DNA of 64,000 nt. It comes from Candidatus Babeliales bacterium (GTDB lineage Bacteria > Babelota > Babeliae > Babelales > JACPOV01). How positions within the stretch are numbered: the stretch's first letter is position 1; every line of letters begins with the position of its first letter. A program made the position numbers and the translations under genes. Positions 34,825 through 43,842 of this stretch are shown in pieces. A model generated the notes under the pieces. It was not told the origin of the DNA. It did no database searches and saw only the letters and a program-made list of their open reading frames with translations. The DNA is taken from NCBI GenBank assembly GCA_036260945.1, contig DATALT010000002.1, forward strand, positions 372,001 through 436,000, given 5' to 3'.

Positions 34825-35339
34825 TTATATAAAAGCTTTATGAGTTTTGATAAATCATCTTTGGCTTTATCGCCGTTATGCAACCGCTCAATAATTTCAT
34901 GCGGATAAAGCCAGTATGATTCAATAAAATCAGCCTTGTTATAATGCGGCTCTGTGTCCAATACTATTTCGTATACGTGCATAAAACCGGAAACTGAATG
35001 GTTTGCTGGCGTAAAATAACCTATTTGTTTATGTTTTAATTCTGAAATATCAAGATTTAATTCTTCTTTCGTCTCTCGCGCAAATGCTTCAAGATAACTT
35101 TCTCCAGACATTACGTGCCCGCCAACGCTGGTATCAAGTGCTAAAGGAAAAAGTTTTTTATGCGCCGTCCGCCGCGGAATCCACAGTTGTCCTTGAGAGT
35201 TTTTAATAAATCCGTTAATGCCACGATAATTATGTAAATTATTTACATAAATTACAGAGCGATATTGCTGACCGATTACTCTATCTTCATCGTTTACAAT
35301 ATCTAGAAGTTCATCGTCTTGAATATTATGTAGGTTCAT
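34818..35339 (-). CDS. NUDIX hydrolase
   Basis: 173 residues with a complete Nudix box from Gly74 (G x5 E80, x7, R88-E89, E92-E93), which binds Mg2+ for cleavage of nucleoside diphosphate-linked substrates. The flanking style (RRTAHKKLFPLALDTSVGGHV) is that of the YfcD/isopentenyl-diphosphate isomerase-like subgroup. The ATG directly follows the stop of the upstream cupin gene (TAA-ATG) without its own ribosome site, so translation is coupled. No signal peptide. The substrate is unknown. Confidence 0.88.
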   Translation of the reverse strand: MNLHNIQDDELLDIVNDEDRVIGQQYRSVIYVNNLHNYRGINGFIKNSQGQLWIPRRTAHKKLFPLALDTSVGGHVMSGESYLEAFARETKEELNLDISELKHKQIGYFTPANHSVSGFMHVYEIVLDTEPHYNKADFIESYWLYPHEIIERLHNGDKAKDDLSKLIKLLYKC

Positions 35340-35696
35340 TTATGGGTTTTTAGTGAGTTGGTTTTTTAATTGTACAATAATAAGCTCGATTGCATCAGAT
35401 CCATTGTTGACGCTTCTATGAATTTTGGATTCATCTTCCGAAGGCCTAAATACTGCTTGCTGCGTTGGGAATTCAACGTCAGTCGTTGAGCCATCAGCTT
35501 CTAGTCGCGTAATTTTGCCGCCTTGAAGCGCGAAAACCACTTGTGGAAAAATATCGTAATGCAGACCAATTTCTTCTTGGGGCATTATTTTTATCAGTGA
35601 AACGATAACTGATTCATTTTCAAGTTGCTTTTCGTACTCCAGGGCTAGAATAGTATTCTGTAGAATGACGCTGAGAATTAATAATTTTTTCAACAT
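35340..35696 (-). CDS. Exported small cupin-like protein
   Basis: 118 residues, with an AAAGGA site and a signal peptide (LLILSVILQNTILA). A single beta-barrel cupin pattern follows: IGLHYDIFPQVVFALQGGKIT, then FRPSEDESKIHRSVNNGSDAIELIIVQL. His residues at both motif positions could hold a metal. It abuts the NUDIX gene with no gap. Role unknown, perhaps a binding or small-molecule enzyme in the periplasm. Confidence 0.75.
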   Translation of the reverse strand: MLKKLLILSVILQNTILALEYEKQLENESVIVSLIKIMPQEEIGLHYDIFPQVVFALQGGKITRLEADGSTTDVEFPTQQAVFRPSEDESKIHRSVNNGSDAIELIIVQLKNQLTKNP

Positions 35697-35705
35697 ATTT
35701 TTCCT

Positions 35706-36017
35706 TTATTTTTTTTCAACCATAGAAGAATCAATAAAATATCCTTGGCCGTTTTCATCTTTTGCAAAGTAAACATTTCTTAAAGATTTCTCTTTTTTAA
35801 CAGGTTTACCGTCTGGATCGTTAAGCGACGTATTTTTTATATGTAATAAAAAAGTACTACCCATAAGTCGTTCAGCGGTATCCTCAATGGTCACGATTGT
35901 TCCTTGCAAGTTACCGCTGGTAAAATAATATTGGGATCCAAGTATAAGTTGTTTATCATCCATCGAGTTCAGATAAAATGGCATAATGAATAATATGATT
36001 GTGTGTCTTTTTAACAT
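35706..36017 (-). CDS. Small exported protein
   Basis: The frame opens at 36113, but ATG 36017 follows TTGGATG and places a signal-like hydrophobic segment (TIILFIMPFYLNS) at the N-terminus of a 103-residue protein. The rest is a small beta-rich domain (YFTSGNLQGTIVTIEDTAE) with a charged end. No family recognised. It lies 9 bases upstream of the cupin gene and likely in one operon with cupin, NUDIX and coiled-coil genes. Confidence 0.65.
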   Translation of the reverse strand: MLKRHTIILFIMPFYLNSMDDKQLILGSQYYFTSGNLQGTIVTIEDTAERLMGSTFLLHIKNTSLNDPDGKPVKKEKSLRNVYFAKDENGQGYFIDSSMVEKK

Positions 36018-36084
36018 GGTGCATCCAAAAGGTTTATATGATTTGCGATAAGTGTAAATTACTCTCGAATTCATTGCACGTTTT

Positions 36085-37722
36085 TTAATGCGAAATACCT
36101 GGCAATTCGCCAAATAAAGCAGCCGATGGGCGCGGTATTTGCAAAATGGAGGTAATGGTCGGCGCTACTTGCGGAACTAAGACCGGTTTATCTACCCGTT
36201 TATCTGAAATAATGTTTGGCTGATAGAAGATAAGCGGAACGTGTATATCGTATTCGTACGGCGTTTTATGTCCCGCGCCAGTTGTATATTTACTTGCGTA
36301 AACATACGGGTAAACCTGAAAAATTAATTGGCCTGATCGCCCTGGAAATAGTTGATTTTTATAAAGCTGCCCCTTATCCCACAAATGAAAATAAGCTTTT
36401 TCTAGCTCTTTGTAGGTCCATACCTGTTTAATGCCAGGTGTTTTACGGATCGTTTTTTTTAGTAACTTTAGGGCCGTGGATTGTTTTTTTTGATCCAGGG
36501 AATTCCATATTTTCTGATCAAAATAAATATTGGGCGTATCAACTAACGTTATAAGATTTTGTATTCCGATTTTTTCTTCAACAGTTTTATTTAAGGTATT
36601 TGTTAAATCAACCGTATTAATTCTTTTTGCTAAATTAAATTTCTTTTCGGTAAGGAGTTCGACAATTGGCATACTGCCATGATCTGATGTAAGTAAAAAA
36701 AGGGTATCGACTGGGTTAATTCTGGTGCCAACTTCTCTCATAAATCTATCAAGTTGTGCATCAAGGTGATAAAGAATATCGCAATATTCTTTGCTGCTGT
36801 TGCCAAAAAGGTGGCCTATTTTATCGGTGCCGCTCAATCCGATCCACAAAATAATCGTGGGCACGGGATCTTGCTTCAGGCAGTGATCTAAACATTCTGT
36901 GGCACAGCCAAGAATTAAATCGTGATAAAGGGGGGTTCTTTCAATCAGATGATAAAATTCTTTTGGATTCTCCTCATTTAGTTCCATGGGTACGTTCAAA
37001 ATCTCCTCTGCGCGCGCATATTTGTTACTATTTGGATTCGTACAAGAATATGCTTTATGAGAAGTGATAAAATACGGTTGCCACGTATACGCAGTAATCT
37101 TTTTTTTGATCTGATCATTATATGAAGTGAGCCAGGTGGGAAGTTCATCAAAAAAAGCTTTGCTCGATGTGTATTGCCCGGAGTTATCATCGAACCAAAT
37201 TGCTTTACCAAGCTTTCCGGCCATTGCAGTTCCTGATCTGCTCTTTCCTGAAATAGAATAGACAGCAAACGGACGCTCTGCCGTTGATGCAATCATCGCT
37301 TGATCGCCAACGGTATCGGCCATCGTATTGCGCGTTGATTTACCAAAATCATAAAAACCATCAGGTGAAAAAACTGCCGCGTTTTCCGGAGTGTCGCCAT
37401 CGCACATAACCTTATTGCCATTTTGATCGGGCCAATCATTACCGATAATGCCGTGAACCGATGGAATAGTCCCAGTCACCAATCCCGTGTGTCCTGGGCC
37501 CGTACTTGGTAGTGAATGGGGCCATGTTGCATTCCTAAACACAACACCATTCTCAAGTAAACGTTTAAATCCACCAGTAAAATAGGGCGACAGCTTCATA
37601 AAATTCGAACATGAAAGTTGATCGATAACAAACGTAATAATAAGTCGTGGAGGTTGGGATAAAAGATCTGCTGGCGCTATAGAACAAAGGAATAAAATAA
37701 AATAATGATGCACGAACTTCAT
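36085..37722 (-). CDS. Exported alkaline phosphatase/phosphodiesterase family protein (PafA-like)
   Basis: 545 residues with GAGGAG ribosome site and a signal peptide (FILFLCSIAPADLLS). It belongs to the type I phosphodiesterase/alkaline phosphatase superfamily. Metal and nucleophile residues are in place: FVIDQL with Asp34, PSTGPGHTGL with candidate nucleophile Thr74, LSGTDKIGHLFG, LTSDHGSMP and the late AGHKTPYEYDIHVP. It would hydrolyse phosphomonoesters or diesters in the periplasm, plausibly scavenging phosphate from host metabolites. Substrate class cannot be fixed. It is the first gene of a downstream run of small exported proteins. Confidence 0.88.
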   Translation of the reverse strand: MKFVHHYFILFLCSIAPADLLSQPPRLIITFVIDQLSCSNFMKLSPYFTGGFKRLLENGVVFRNATWPHSLPSTGPGHTGLVTGTIPSVHGIIGNDWPDQNGNKVMCDGDTPENAAVFSPDGFYDFGKSTRNTMADTVGDQAMIASTAERPFAVYSISGKSRSGTAMAGKLGKAIWFDDNSGQYTSSKAFFDELPTWLTSYNDQIKKKITAYTWQPYFITSHKAYSCTNPNSNKYARAEEILNVPMELNEENPKEFYHLIERTPLYHDLILGCATECLDHCLKQDPVPTIILWIGLSGTDKIGHLFGNSSKEYCDILYHLDAQLDRFMREVGTRINPVDTLFLLTSDHGSMPIVELLTEKKFNLAKRINTVDLTNTLNKTVEEKIGIQNLITLVDTPNIYFDQKIWNSLDQKKQSTALKLLKKTIRKTPGIKQVWTYKELEKAYFHLWDKGQLYKNQLFPGRSGQLIFQVYPYVYASKYTTGAGHKTPYEYDIHVPLIFYQPNIISDKRVDKPVLVPQVAPTITSILQIPRPSAALFGELPGISH

Positions 37723-37790
37723 ATAACTCCTCTAGGTTTATTTTCAAAATAAACGAGGCGTGGCACCAATATATAGAGATGGGTCAATAA

Positions 37791-39176
37791 TTATAAAATC
37801 GTGTAATGCTGCGCGACCAACTCTTTAAACCGTTTACCCCTCATTTTGTAATCGGTAAAAAGATCGTAGCTTGAGCCGCTGGGCGAGAAAAGAACCGGCG
37901 TTTGAGCGTCGGCATAGCTGGTGCATGCTTGAAAGGCGTCTTCAAGGGTTGGGCAAGAATAATGTATGAAATTGCGCGCGGCGCACCATTGTGCAAGCTG
38001 ATCAGCCTCTTTTCCAAAACAAATGATCGCTTTGATCGTGGATGGCAATTCAGCAATTAATGCAGATCTATCGACGCCCTTGCTCAATCCACCAAGCATT
38101 AATACCAACGGTTGATTGTTAAATGATCGAACTGCCGCGAGCGTCGATTGCGCGATGGTCCCTTTGGAATCATCAAAAAAAATTATTCCTTGTTTGGTTT
38201 TAATTGCCTCCAGCCGATGGCTGAGTACATCAGATTCAAAAGAAATAGTACGTATGGGATCGATAGGCTTATTTAAAATTTCTGCTGCGGCCACAACAGC
38301 AATCCAATTTTCCACAAATGAATGCTTAGGTAATTCTTCAATTGCAATGAGTGGTTTGGTTAAGCCATTTTGATGCACCACTATTTTATCATCTTCAATC
38401 CAAAATAATTTATGCGTTTTTATTGCATTCAACTCATGTATATCGATCTTTTGTTCAGAAAAAAAAGATACTAATTGCGGAGCGCAGGCCAAATAATTTT
38501 TAATCGCATCAAATTTTAAAAGGTCCACCGGCACTAAGGCATGTTGCCCACTCTTTTGATTGCACATTATATTCAACTTTGCCTTTAAATATTGTTCCAT
38601 CGTGCCGTGTCGGTCCAGATGGTTTGGATAGAGATTTGTCCAAATTGCCAATTGCGGTGCGAACATTTTGCAATATTCAAGTTGAAAGCTAGAGAGCTCA
38701 AGAACAGCACAATCTTTATTCTCTTGATGAGCAATTAAATCCAGCATCCCGGTCCCAATATTACCACCGGTTGCAACTCGCATCGATTGAGAAAGAAAGG
38801 TAGAAAGAAAATGGGTTGTTGAAGTTTTTCCAACTGTTCCCGTTACCGAGATTATCGGTTTTGTAAAAATTTCAGAAAAGATGTCTAGTTCGCTTAAGAA
38901 TTTAGAACGATAATGTGCGTCATCGCGCAGATCAATTCCTGGGCTTGGGATGATAACATCATTAGAATTTAGGAACTCACTTTTTTGCTCTTCACTAAAA
39001 AAAGTAATCGAATGCTGAGTGCAATATTCTTTCTCTTGATCAGAAAGTGATCGCTTCTCCATTACCGATAATTTTACCGGATAATCGGTAAGAAATTGCG
39101 CAACGGATTTACCGACCACACCAAACCCCCAAATTCCCAGGGACTTACGAGAAGTCAGAAGATCATTTAGTGCCAT
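37791..39176 (-). CDS. murD: UDP-N-acetylmuramoylalanine-D-glutamate ligase
   Basis: 461 residues of the Mur ligase family; adds D-Glu to UDP-MurNAc-L-Ala in the cytosol. Visible features are the N-terminal UDP-binding Rossmann segment GIWGFGVVGKSVAQF, ATP loop SVTGTVGKTSTTHF (usually GTNGKST), LELSSFQLEYC, the NLYPNHLDRHG motif typical of MurD, and the C-terminal FDDSKGTIAQS and FSPSGSSYDLF. The start overlaps the end of a small exported-protein gene by 14 bases, so wall synthesis is coupled to that pair. Confidence 0.93.
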   Translation of the reverse strand: MALNDLLTSRKSLGIWGFGVVGKSVAQFLTDYPVKLSVMEKRSLSDQEKEYCTQHSITFFSEEQKSEFLNSNDVIIPSPGIDLRDDAHYRSKFLSELDIFSEIFTKPIISVTGTVGKTSTTHFLSTFLSQSMRVATGGNIGTGMLDLIAHQENKDCAVLELSSFQLEYCKMFAPQLAIWTNLYPNHLDRHGTMEQYLKAKLNIMCNQKSGQHALVPVDLLKFDAIKNYLACAPQLVSFFSEQKIDIHELNAIKTHKLFWIEDDKIVVHQNGLTKPLIAIEELPKHSFVENWIAVVAAAEILNKPIDPIRTISFESDVLSHRLEAIKTKQGIIFFDDSKGTIAQSTLAAVRSFNNQPLVLMLGGLSKGVDRSALIAELPSTIKAIICFGKEADQLAQWCAARNFIHYSCPTLEDAFQACTSYADAQTPVLFSPSGSSYDLFTDYKMRGKRFKELVAQHYTIL

Positions 39177-39585
39177 GAGTAGCTGAACCTCCTTTAATTA
39201 TCGCAAGATATACTTTCGAAGATGATTCAAAATTAATTTTGTTTCGGTCAAACAGAAATCTATACTGTTCGGTGCTTACGGGAATTATTGCAAACATCGG
39301 TCGCATTTCAGGATCAGCAAAAATTATTTGTTTATACGTACACCAATTTTTAGGAATTATTTTAGGAATACCGCTTATCATCTCATGCTTATAGAATGGG
39401 GTAAAAGGTTGCTCAGTTTTATTATTTTGAGCTTGCAGAATCAATTCATTGCCAGCTTTGAGGCCAAAAATATGTGCTATAGTCGATTTTTTCTCAAACG
39501 ATATCAAAAGGGATGGCTTTTCGTTCCAATCCATTGGAAATAATGGAGAAAAGATACCCATTAAAAAAAGCGTCTTAAATATCAT
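39163..39585 (-). CDS. Small exported protein overlapping murD
   Basis: 140 residues with a signal peptide (FKTLFLMGIFSPLFPM) and no recognised domain. It overlaps murD by 14 bases downstream and the preceding small gene by 11 bases upstream. IAHIFGLKAGNELILQA loosely echoes IRKIFGDHIATALYA in the preceding gene, hinting at distant paralogy. A link to envelope assembly is suggested only by gene order. Confidence 0.68.
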   Translation of the reverse strand: MIFKTLFLMGIFSPLFPMDWNEKPSLLISFEKKSTIAHIFGLKAGNELILQAQNNKTEQPFTPFYKHEMISGIPKIIPKNWCTYKQIIFADPEMRPMFAIIPVSTEQYRFLFDRNKINFESSSKVYLAIIKGGSATHGTK

Positions 39586-40039
39586 CGATGATCTCTTTTG
39601 GCTTAAAAATTTGTTCTATCGGCACGTCAAAACTCTTTGCGAGAGCGGCCGGAGAGAAATGGTACGTTGCTTTTTTTTCAGAATCTATATGCACGGAAAA
39701 TAAAAATTGGTCTTTATTTTTCCTCTTTTCTCCAAAAAAAGTAATGTTATTAACATTTTTTAAGATTCGTTGATCAATTTTGGGATAAATATCGCGATGC
39801 AGTTCAAGTAAAAGCTCTCCGGGAAAGCCAGGATTTTCTTCTTCAATTGCATATAGGGCGGTTGCAATATGATCACCAAAAATCTTGCGTATATTTTTTT
39901 CAGATCCGAGCGAAACGATGCCAATCTTATCCGTTCCTTTTTTAAGAATAATTGTGTTAGCGGCACTGTGCCCTTTACTCTCCATTGTATAAATCAATTG
40001 GTTGCTCAAAAAAATGCACAATAACAAGAAAAAAAACAT
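39575..40039 (-). CDS. Small exported protein, first of the murD overlap group
   Basis: ATG 40039 follows AGGGTTAGGG and is preferred to an upstream TTG at 40060. 154 residues start with a strongly hydrophobic signal (FFFLLLCIFLSNQLIYT); the mature part has FPGELLLELHRDIYPKIDQ and a basic stretch. No domain recognised. Its stop overlaps the next gene by 11 bases, which in turn overlaps murD. Confidence 0.68.
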   Translation of the reverse strand: MFFFLLLCIFLSNQLIYTMESKGHSAANTIILKKGTDKIGIVSLGSEKNIRKIFGDHIATALYAIEEENPGFPGELLLELHRDIYPKIDQRILKNVNNITFFGEKRKNKDQFLFSVHIDSEKKATYHFSPAALAKSFDVPIEQIFKPKEIIDDI

Positions 40040-40139
40040 TAAAAACCCTAACCCTGTCAATACGATTGGCTAAAAAGAATACCGATAGTATACTTATTTA
40101 AAGGCTGTTTGCAAAAAATTGATATTATGAAGGATATTC

Positions 40140-43058
40140 ATGGTCGACGAAAAATCACCAATAAGCTTTAAAGATACACTCAATTTACCGACGACCACGT
40201 TTCCAATTCGCCCTAATCATAACATTGATGATCCGATACTCCTGGAGCGCTGGCAAAAAGAAAATCTTTATGCAAAAGCGTTTAAACTGAATGAAGGAAA
40301 CGAAAAGTTTATTTTGCACGATGGCCCTCCGTACGCAAATGGGCATATTCATTTGGGGCACGCCTACAATAAAATTTTGAAAGATATAGTAACCAAATCG
40401 CAGCGCATGGCTGGCAAACATGTGCCGGTAACCCCAGGTTGGGACTGCCATGGTTTACCAATAGAAATTAAAGTAACAAAAGAAAAGCCGGAGCTTCATG
40501 GCCTTGCACTTTTGCAAGCATGCCGCGCGTATGCGCAGCAGTGGATCGATGTACAACGCAAAGAATTTAAACAGCTTGGCGTTGTAATGGATTGGGATCA
40601 TCCATATTTGACGATGAACCCAAGATACGAAGCAGAAACCATTCGCGCCTTTGGCACTTTCGTTGCCGACGGGTATATGGAAAAAAAGAAAAAAACAGTG
40701 CCTTGGTGTTTTCACGATCAAACGGTACTCGCGACCGCTGAAATCGAACACAAAGAGCGCAAAGATCCTTCAATTTATGTTCGTTTTCCACTCGCCGCTG
40801 ACGCAGTAAAAAAACTGCTTCCTACTTTAGCGGGAAACGAAATAAGCTTCCTGATTTGGACAACAACGCCTTGGACGCTTCCGCTCAATCGCGCGGTACT
40901 TGCAAAACCAAGTGCCATGTACGCCGTTATCAAAGCGGGGGACGAGTATTTAGTTATTGGAAAATCGCTTATTGAAAAAGTAATGGCGCTTAATAATGCA
41001 AAAGCGGAAATAATTGCAGAAATTAAGGGGGAACAACTTGCGGGCGCACAGGTTGAACATCCTTTCATTGAAAATTTGCGAGTACCAATTATTGCTGACG
41101 ACTCAGTTTCGCTTGATGATGGCACCGCATTCGTTCATTGCGCTCCCGGTTGTGGCCCTGAGGATTACGAAGTCGGCGTAAAAAATAACCTTGAGATTTT
41201 TAGCCCAATTAGTGCCGATGGCAAATATCTACCTAGTATTGAACCAAAAGAACTGGAAGGCATGTTGGTTACCGACGGGCAAATTTGGGTAATTAAAAAA
41301 TTAGCTGCACTCAATCGCATGTGGTTCAAAGGTTCAATAAAACATAATTATCCGCATTGCTGGCGTTGCCATAACGGGCTTATTTTCCGCGCAACAAACC
41401 AATGGTTTTGCAATTTATCCCATGGCAACTTAAAGCAAAAAGCGCTTCAAGCAATTGAAAAAATAGCATTTCTACCTGAACGCAGCGGTAATTTTTTGAA
41501 AGCGACGATTGAAGGGCGCCTTGAATGGTGCTTATCTCGCCAGCGCAGTTGGGGTGTGCCAATTCCTGCGGTACTTTGCACACAATGCGAGCATGTAATA
41601 ATTACTCCAGAACTCGTAGAGTTTGTCGCAAAGGGTGTTGAAAAAGAGGGGATTGAATATTGGCAAGATCTTAAAATGCATGAACTGCCTTTTAAGCTTA
41701 AATGCCCAAAATGTTCATCAACAACGTTTGCTAAAGAAAAAGATATTCTGGATGTATGGTTCGACTCTGGCATAAGCCATTATGCAGTCTTAAAAAAAAA
41801 TCCAGCACTCCGCTTTCCTGCCGATATGTATCTTGAAGGAATTGATCAGCATCGTGGATGGTTCCAGAGTTCATTGCTCACAAGCTTAGTGCTTGAAAAA
41901 GAGGCGGCTATGAAAAGCATTTTAACGCACGGATTTACAGTCGATGAAAAAGGGCATAAAATGTCCAAATCGATTGGAAACGTGGTAAGTCCCGACGAGA
42001 TGATCAAACAAATAGGTACCGATGGATTGCGCTTATGGGCGTCAAGCATCGATTATTCTGGTGATGCGATCGTTTCTAAGGAATTGATCGGAAACGTTTC
42101 AGAAGTTTATCGTAAAATTCGCAATACGTGCCGGTTCCTGCTTTCAAATCTTTACGATTTTGATGCAGCAAAAGATTTAGTGCCTCTTGATGAAATGATG
42201 GTAATCGATCATTATGCGCTCGAGCAGCTTTATTATTTAAACGCCTCGATTCGTGCCGCTTATGAAATGGCAGATTTAACTGCAGTATTTCACGAGCTTT
42301 CAGACTATTGCTCAAAAGAATTAAGCTCATTCTATCTTGATGTCATCAAAGATCGTTTGTACACCGAGCGAGCCGACGGTAAAGCACGCAGATCGGCGCA
42401 AACTGCCTGCTGGTATATTCTCGATACATTGACGCGATTAATGGCTCCAGTACTTTCATTTACAGCTGAAAATATTTCGGATGTCTATCAAAAAGAGAAA
42501 AAAGACTCCATTCATCTGCAATCGTTTACCAACCTGGCCGATGTTTGGCAATCAATTATTGCGCGAACCGCTCAATCATCGGTGCAAGGAATCGATTGGT
42601 ATCCGTTTGAAGGGCGTGCGCAAGAAACGGCAGATGCAATTCGCAAGCTCAGTTTCGTTACTGAGTCGCAAGAACAATGGGAACTGTTAAAAGAAATTCG
42701 TAGCGCGATACTTAAAGCGATTGAGGAAAAACGTGCCGAAAATCTTATTAAGCATTCGCTTGAAGCCCGCGTATCGGTCTATTTCAATTTTGATGAGCAT
42801 CGAAATGAAATTCTGAACGATTTTTTTGCATCACTTGAACGCCATCATGAAAAGATTGAGGAATTCTTTCAAGAATTCTTGATCGTTTCGCAATTTCAAG
42901 TGGAGCTTTCGCCAAAAAACTTGCAAGAATCGGATTTGAAAGGCTTTTCTTTAATAGTTGAACACGCACGCGGAAATAAATGCCCTCGCTGCTGGAAATG
43001 GGAAGAGAATAATAACGAATATCATTTATGCAATCGCTGCAAAGAAGTATTAACGTAA
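40140..43058 (+). CDS. ileS: Isoleucyl-tRNA synthetase
   Basis: 972 residues, the standard length of the bacterial-type enzyme that charges tRNA-Ile. The HIGH motif reads GHIHLGHA near residue 70, the KMSKS loop is KMSKSIGN near 607, the editing domain contains WTTTPWTLPLNRAV, and the C-terminal zinc ribbon is CPRCWKW...CNRC. AAGGA lies 6 bases upstream of the ATG. Two small exported-protein genes follow closely. No T-box-like leader was seen in the short upstream gap. Confidence 0.96.
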   Translation: MVDEKSPISFKDTLNLPTTTFPIRPNHNIDDPILLERWQKENLYAKAFKLNEGNEKFILHDGPPYANGHIHLGHAYNKILKDIVTKSQRMAGKHVPVTPGWDCHGLPIEIKVTKEKPELHGLALLQACRAYAQQWIDVQRKEFKQLGVVMDWDHPYLTMNPRYEAETIRAFGTFVADGYMEKKKKTVPWCFHDQTVLATAEIEHKERKDPSIYVRFPLAADAVKKLLPTLAGNEISFLIWTTTPWTLPLNRAVLAKPSAMYAVIKAGDEYLVIGKSLIEKVMALNNAKAEIIAEIKGEQLAGAQVEHPFIENLRVPIIADDSVSLDDGTAFVHCAPGCGPEDYEVGVKNNLEIFSPISADGKYLPSIEPKELEGMLVTDGQIWVIKKLAALNRMWFKGSIKHNYPHCWRCHNGLIFRATNQWFCNLSHGNLKQKALQAIEKIAFLPERSGNFLKATIEGRLEWCLSRQRSWGVPIPAVLCTQCEHVIITPELVEFVAKGVEKEGIEYWQDLKMHELPFKLKCPKCSSTTFAKEKDILDVWFDSGISHYAVLKKNPALRFPADMYLEGIDQHRGWFQSSLLTSLVLEKEAAMKSILTHGFTVDEKGHKMSKSIGNVVSPDEMIKQIGTDGLRLWASSIDYSGDAIVSKELIGNVSEVYRKIRNTCRFLLSNLYDFDAAKDLVPLDEMMVIDHYALEQLYYLNASIRAAYEMADLTAVFHELSDYCSKELSSFYLDVIKDRLYTERADGKARRSAQTACWYILDTLTRLMAPVLSFTAENISDVYQKEKKDSIHLQSFTNLADVWQSIIARTAQSSVQGIDWYPFEGRAQETADAIRKLSFVTESQEQWELLKEIRSAILKAIEEKRAENLIKHSLEARVSVYFNFDEHRNEILNDFFASLERHHEKIEEFFQEFLIVSQFQVELSPKNLQESDLKGFSLIVEHARGNKCPRCWKWEENNNEYHLCNRCKEVLT

Positions 43059-43083
43059 TGCTGCAAATTTGTTAAAGGAATAC

Positions 43084-43419
43084 ATGAATAAAATTCTTAT
43101 TCTTGCCGTGTTGTTGATTAATTTAACAACTATTCAAGGAATGGTTTCCAAGGATATAAATGTCGATTTACTCGAAACTGATACAATAAGAGAAAATCTT
43201 AAGAAAAATGGATTCAGCTATTTGGCAGACAATACAAATTTTCTTGGTGATATTAAAAATAAAACAGACATTATAGCGGTTTTTACCGAAGTAACAGTTG
43301 CAGCTGACAATTATCAGGCATCCTATAAGGAAAGAACCAAAGCCGCACTCTTAAGATGCGTTTTGAAAGACCCTGAGCCATCTATTGAGTTCCTTATAGA
43401 GATCGGCGAGTTGAAATAA
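43084..43419 (+). CDS. Small exported protein, first of a tandem pair
   Basis: ATG 43084 follows AAAGGA at ideal spacing (the frame opens at 43069). 111 residues: signal peptide (ILILAVLLINLTTIQG) and a helical domain containing NGFSYLADNTNFLGDI. The next gene has the matching IGFEDFAEKTNFTEQV, so the two are tandem paralogues with consensus GFxx[LF]A[DE]xTNF. Function is unknown. It is 25 bases after ileS and probably on the same transcript. Confidence 0.7.
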   Translation: MNKILILAVLLINLTTIQGMVSKDINVDLLETDTIRENLKKNGFSYLADNTNFLGDIKNKTDIIAVFTEVTVAADNYQASYKERTKAALLRCVLKDPEPSIEFLIEIGELK

Positions 43420-43447
43420 ATTTTTGAAGTTAAAGAGAAGAGGCAAT

Positions 43448-43762
43448 ATGAAAAAAATAATAATTAATTTAGTTTTGTTGTCGCTTTCTTCAATGAGCAA
43501 TGGAATGGATAAGTTGGTAACATTACCATCACAGGAAGCTTTAGAATCGCTTTTAGAGGGAATAGGATTCGAAGACTTTGCGGAAAAAACAAACTTTACT
43601 GAACAAGTTGGCAATATGACCTTTAAAAGGTCAGACTTGATAAAAAAGCTGAATGGTGCGCTTGAAGAATATAAAGAAGTTGCATTTTCCGCATTGAATG
43701 TTGAGAAAGCTAAGCCCAAAATTATTGCGTGTTTTCTTGGAACTACAGCCAAAGAATCATAA
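43448..43762 (+). CDS. Small exported protein, second of a tandem pair
   Basis: ATG 43448 follows AGAGG; the TTG at 43424 is unlikely. 104 residues with signal peptide (IIINLVLLSLSSMSNG), then a helical domain with GFEDFAEKTNF shared with the preceding gene. Both keep the order signal, GF..A..TNF motif, and a Lys/Glu-rich helix ending in a Cys-containing segment. Function is unknown; it ends at a perfect long terminator hairpin. Confidence 0.7.
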   Translation: MKKIIINLVLLSLSSMSNGMDKLVTLPSQEALESLLEGIGFEDFAEKTNFTEQVGNMTFKRSDLIKKLNGALEEYKEVAFSALNVEKAKPKIIACFLGTTAKES

Positions 43763-43780
43763 TAATCCTTAAAAAATTAC

Positions 43781-43830
43781 TCAATAATAGAAAAACCCCC
43801 GACTTCATTCGGGGGTTTTTCTATTATTGA
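43781..43830. terminator. Perfect 22-bp bidirectional terminator hairpin
   Basis: 43781-43802 is an exact reverse complement of 43809-43830 with a 6-base loop (CTTCAT). The stem holds a CCCCCGA/TCGGGGG core flanked by A5 and T5, so it works on both strands between the convergent genes. Confidence 0.95.
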
Positions 43831-43842
43831 AAAAAATGATGT

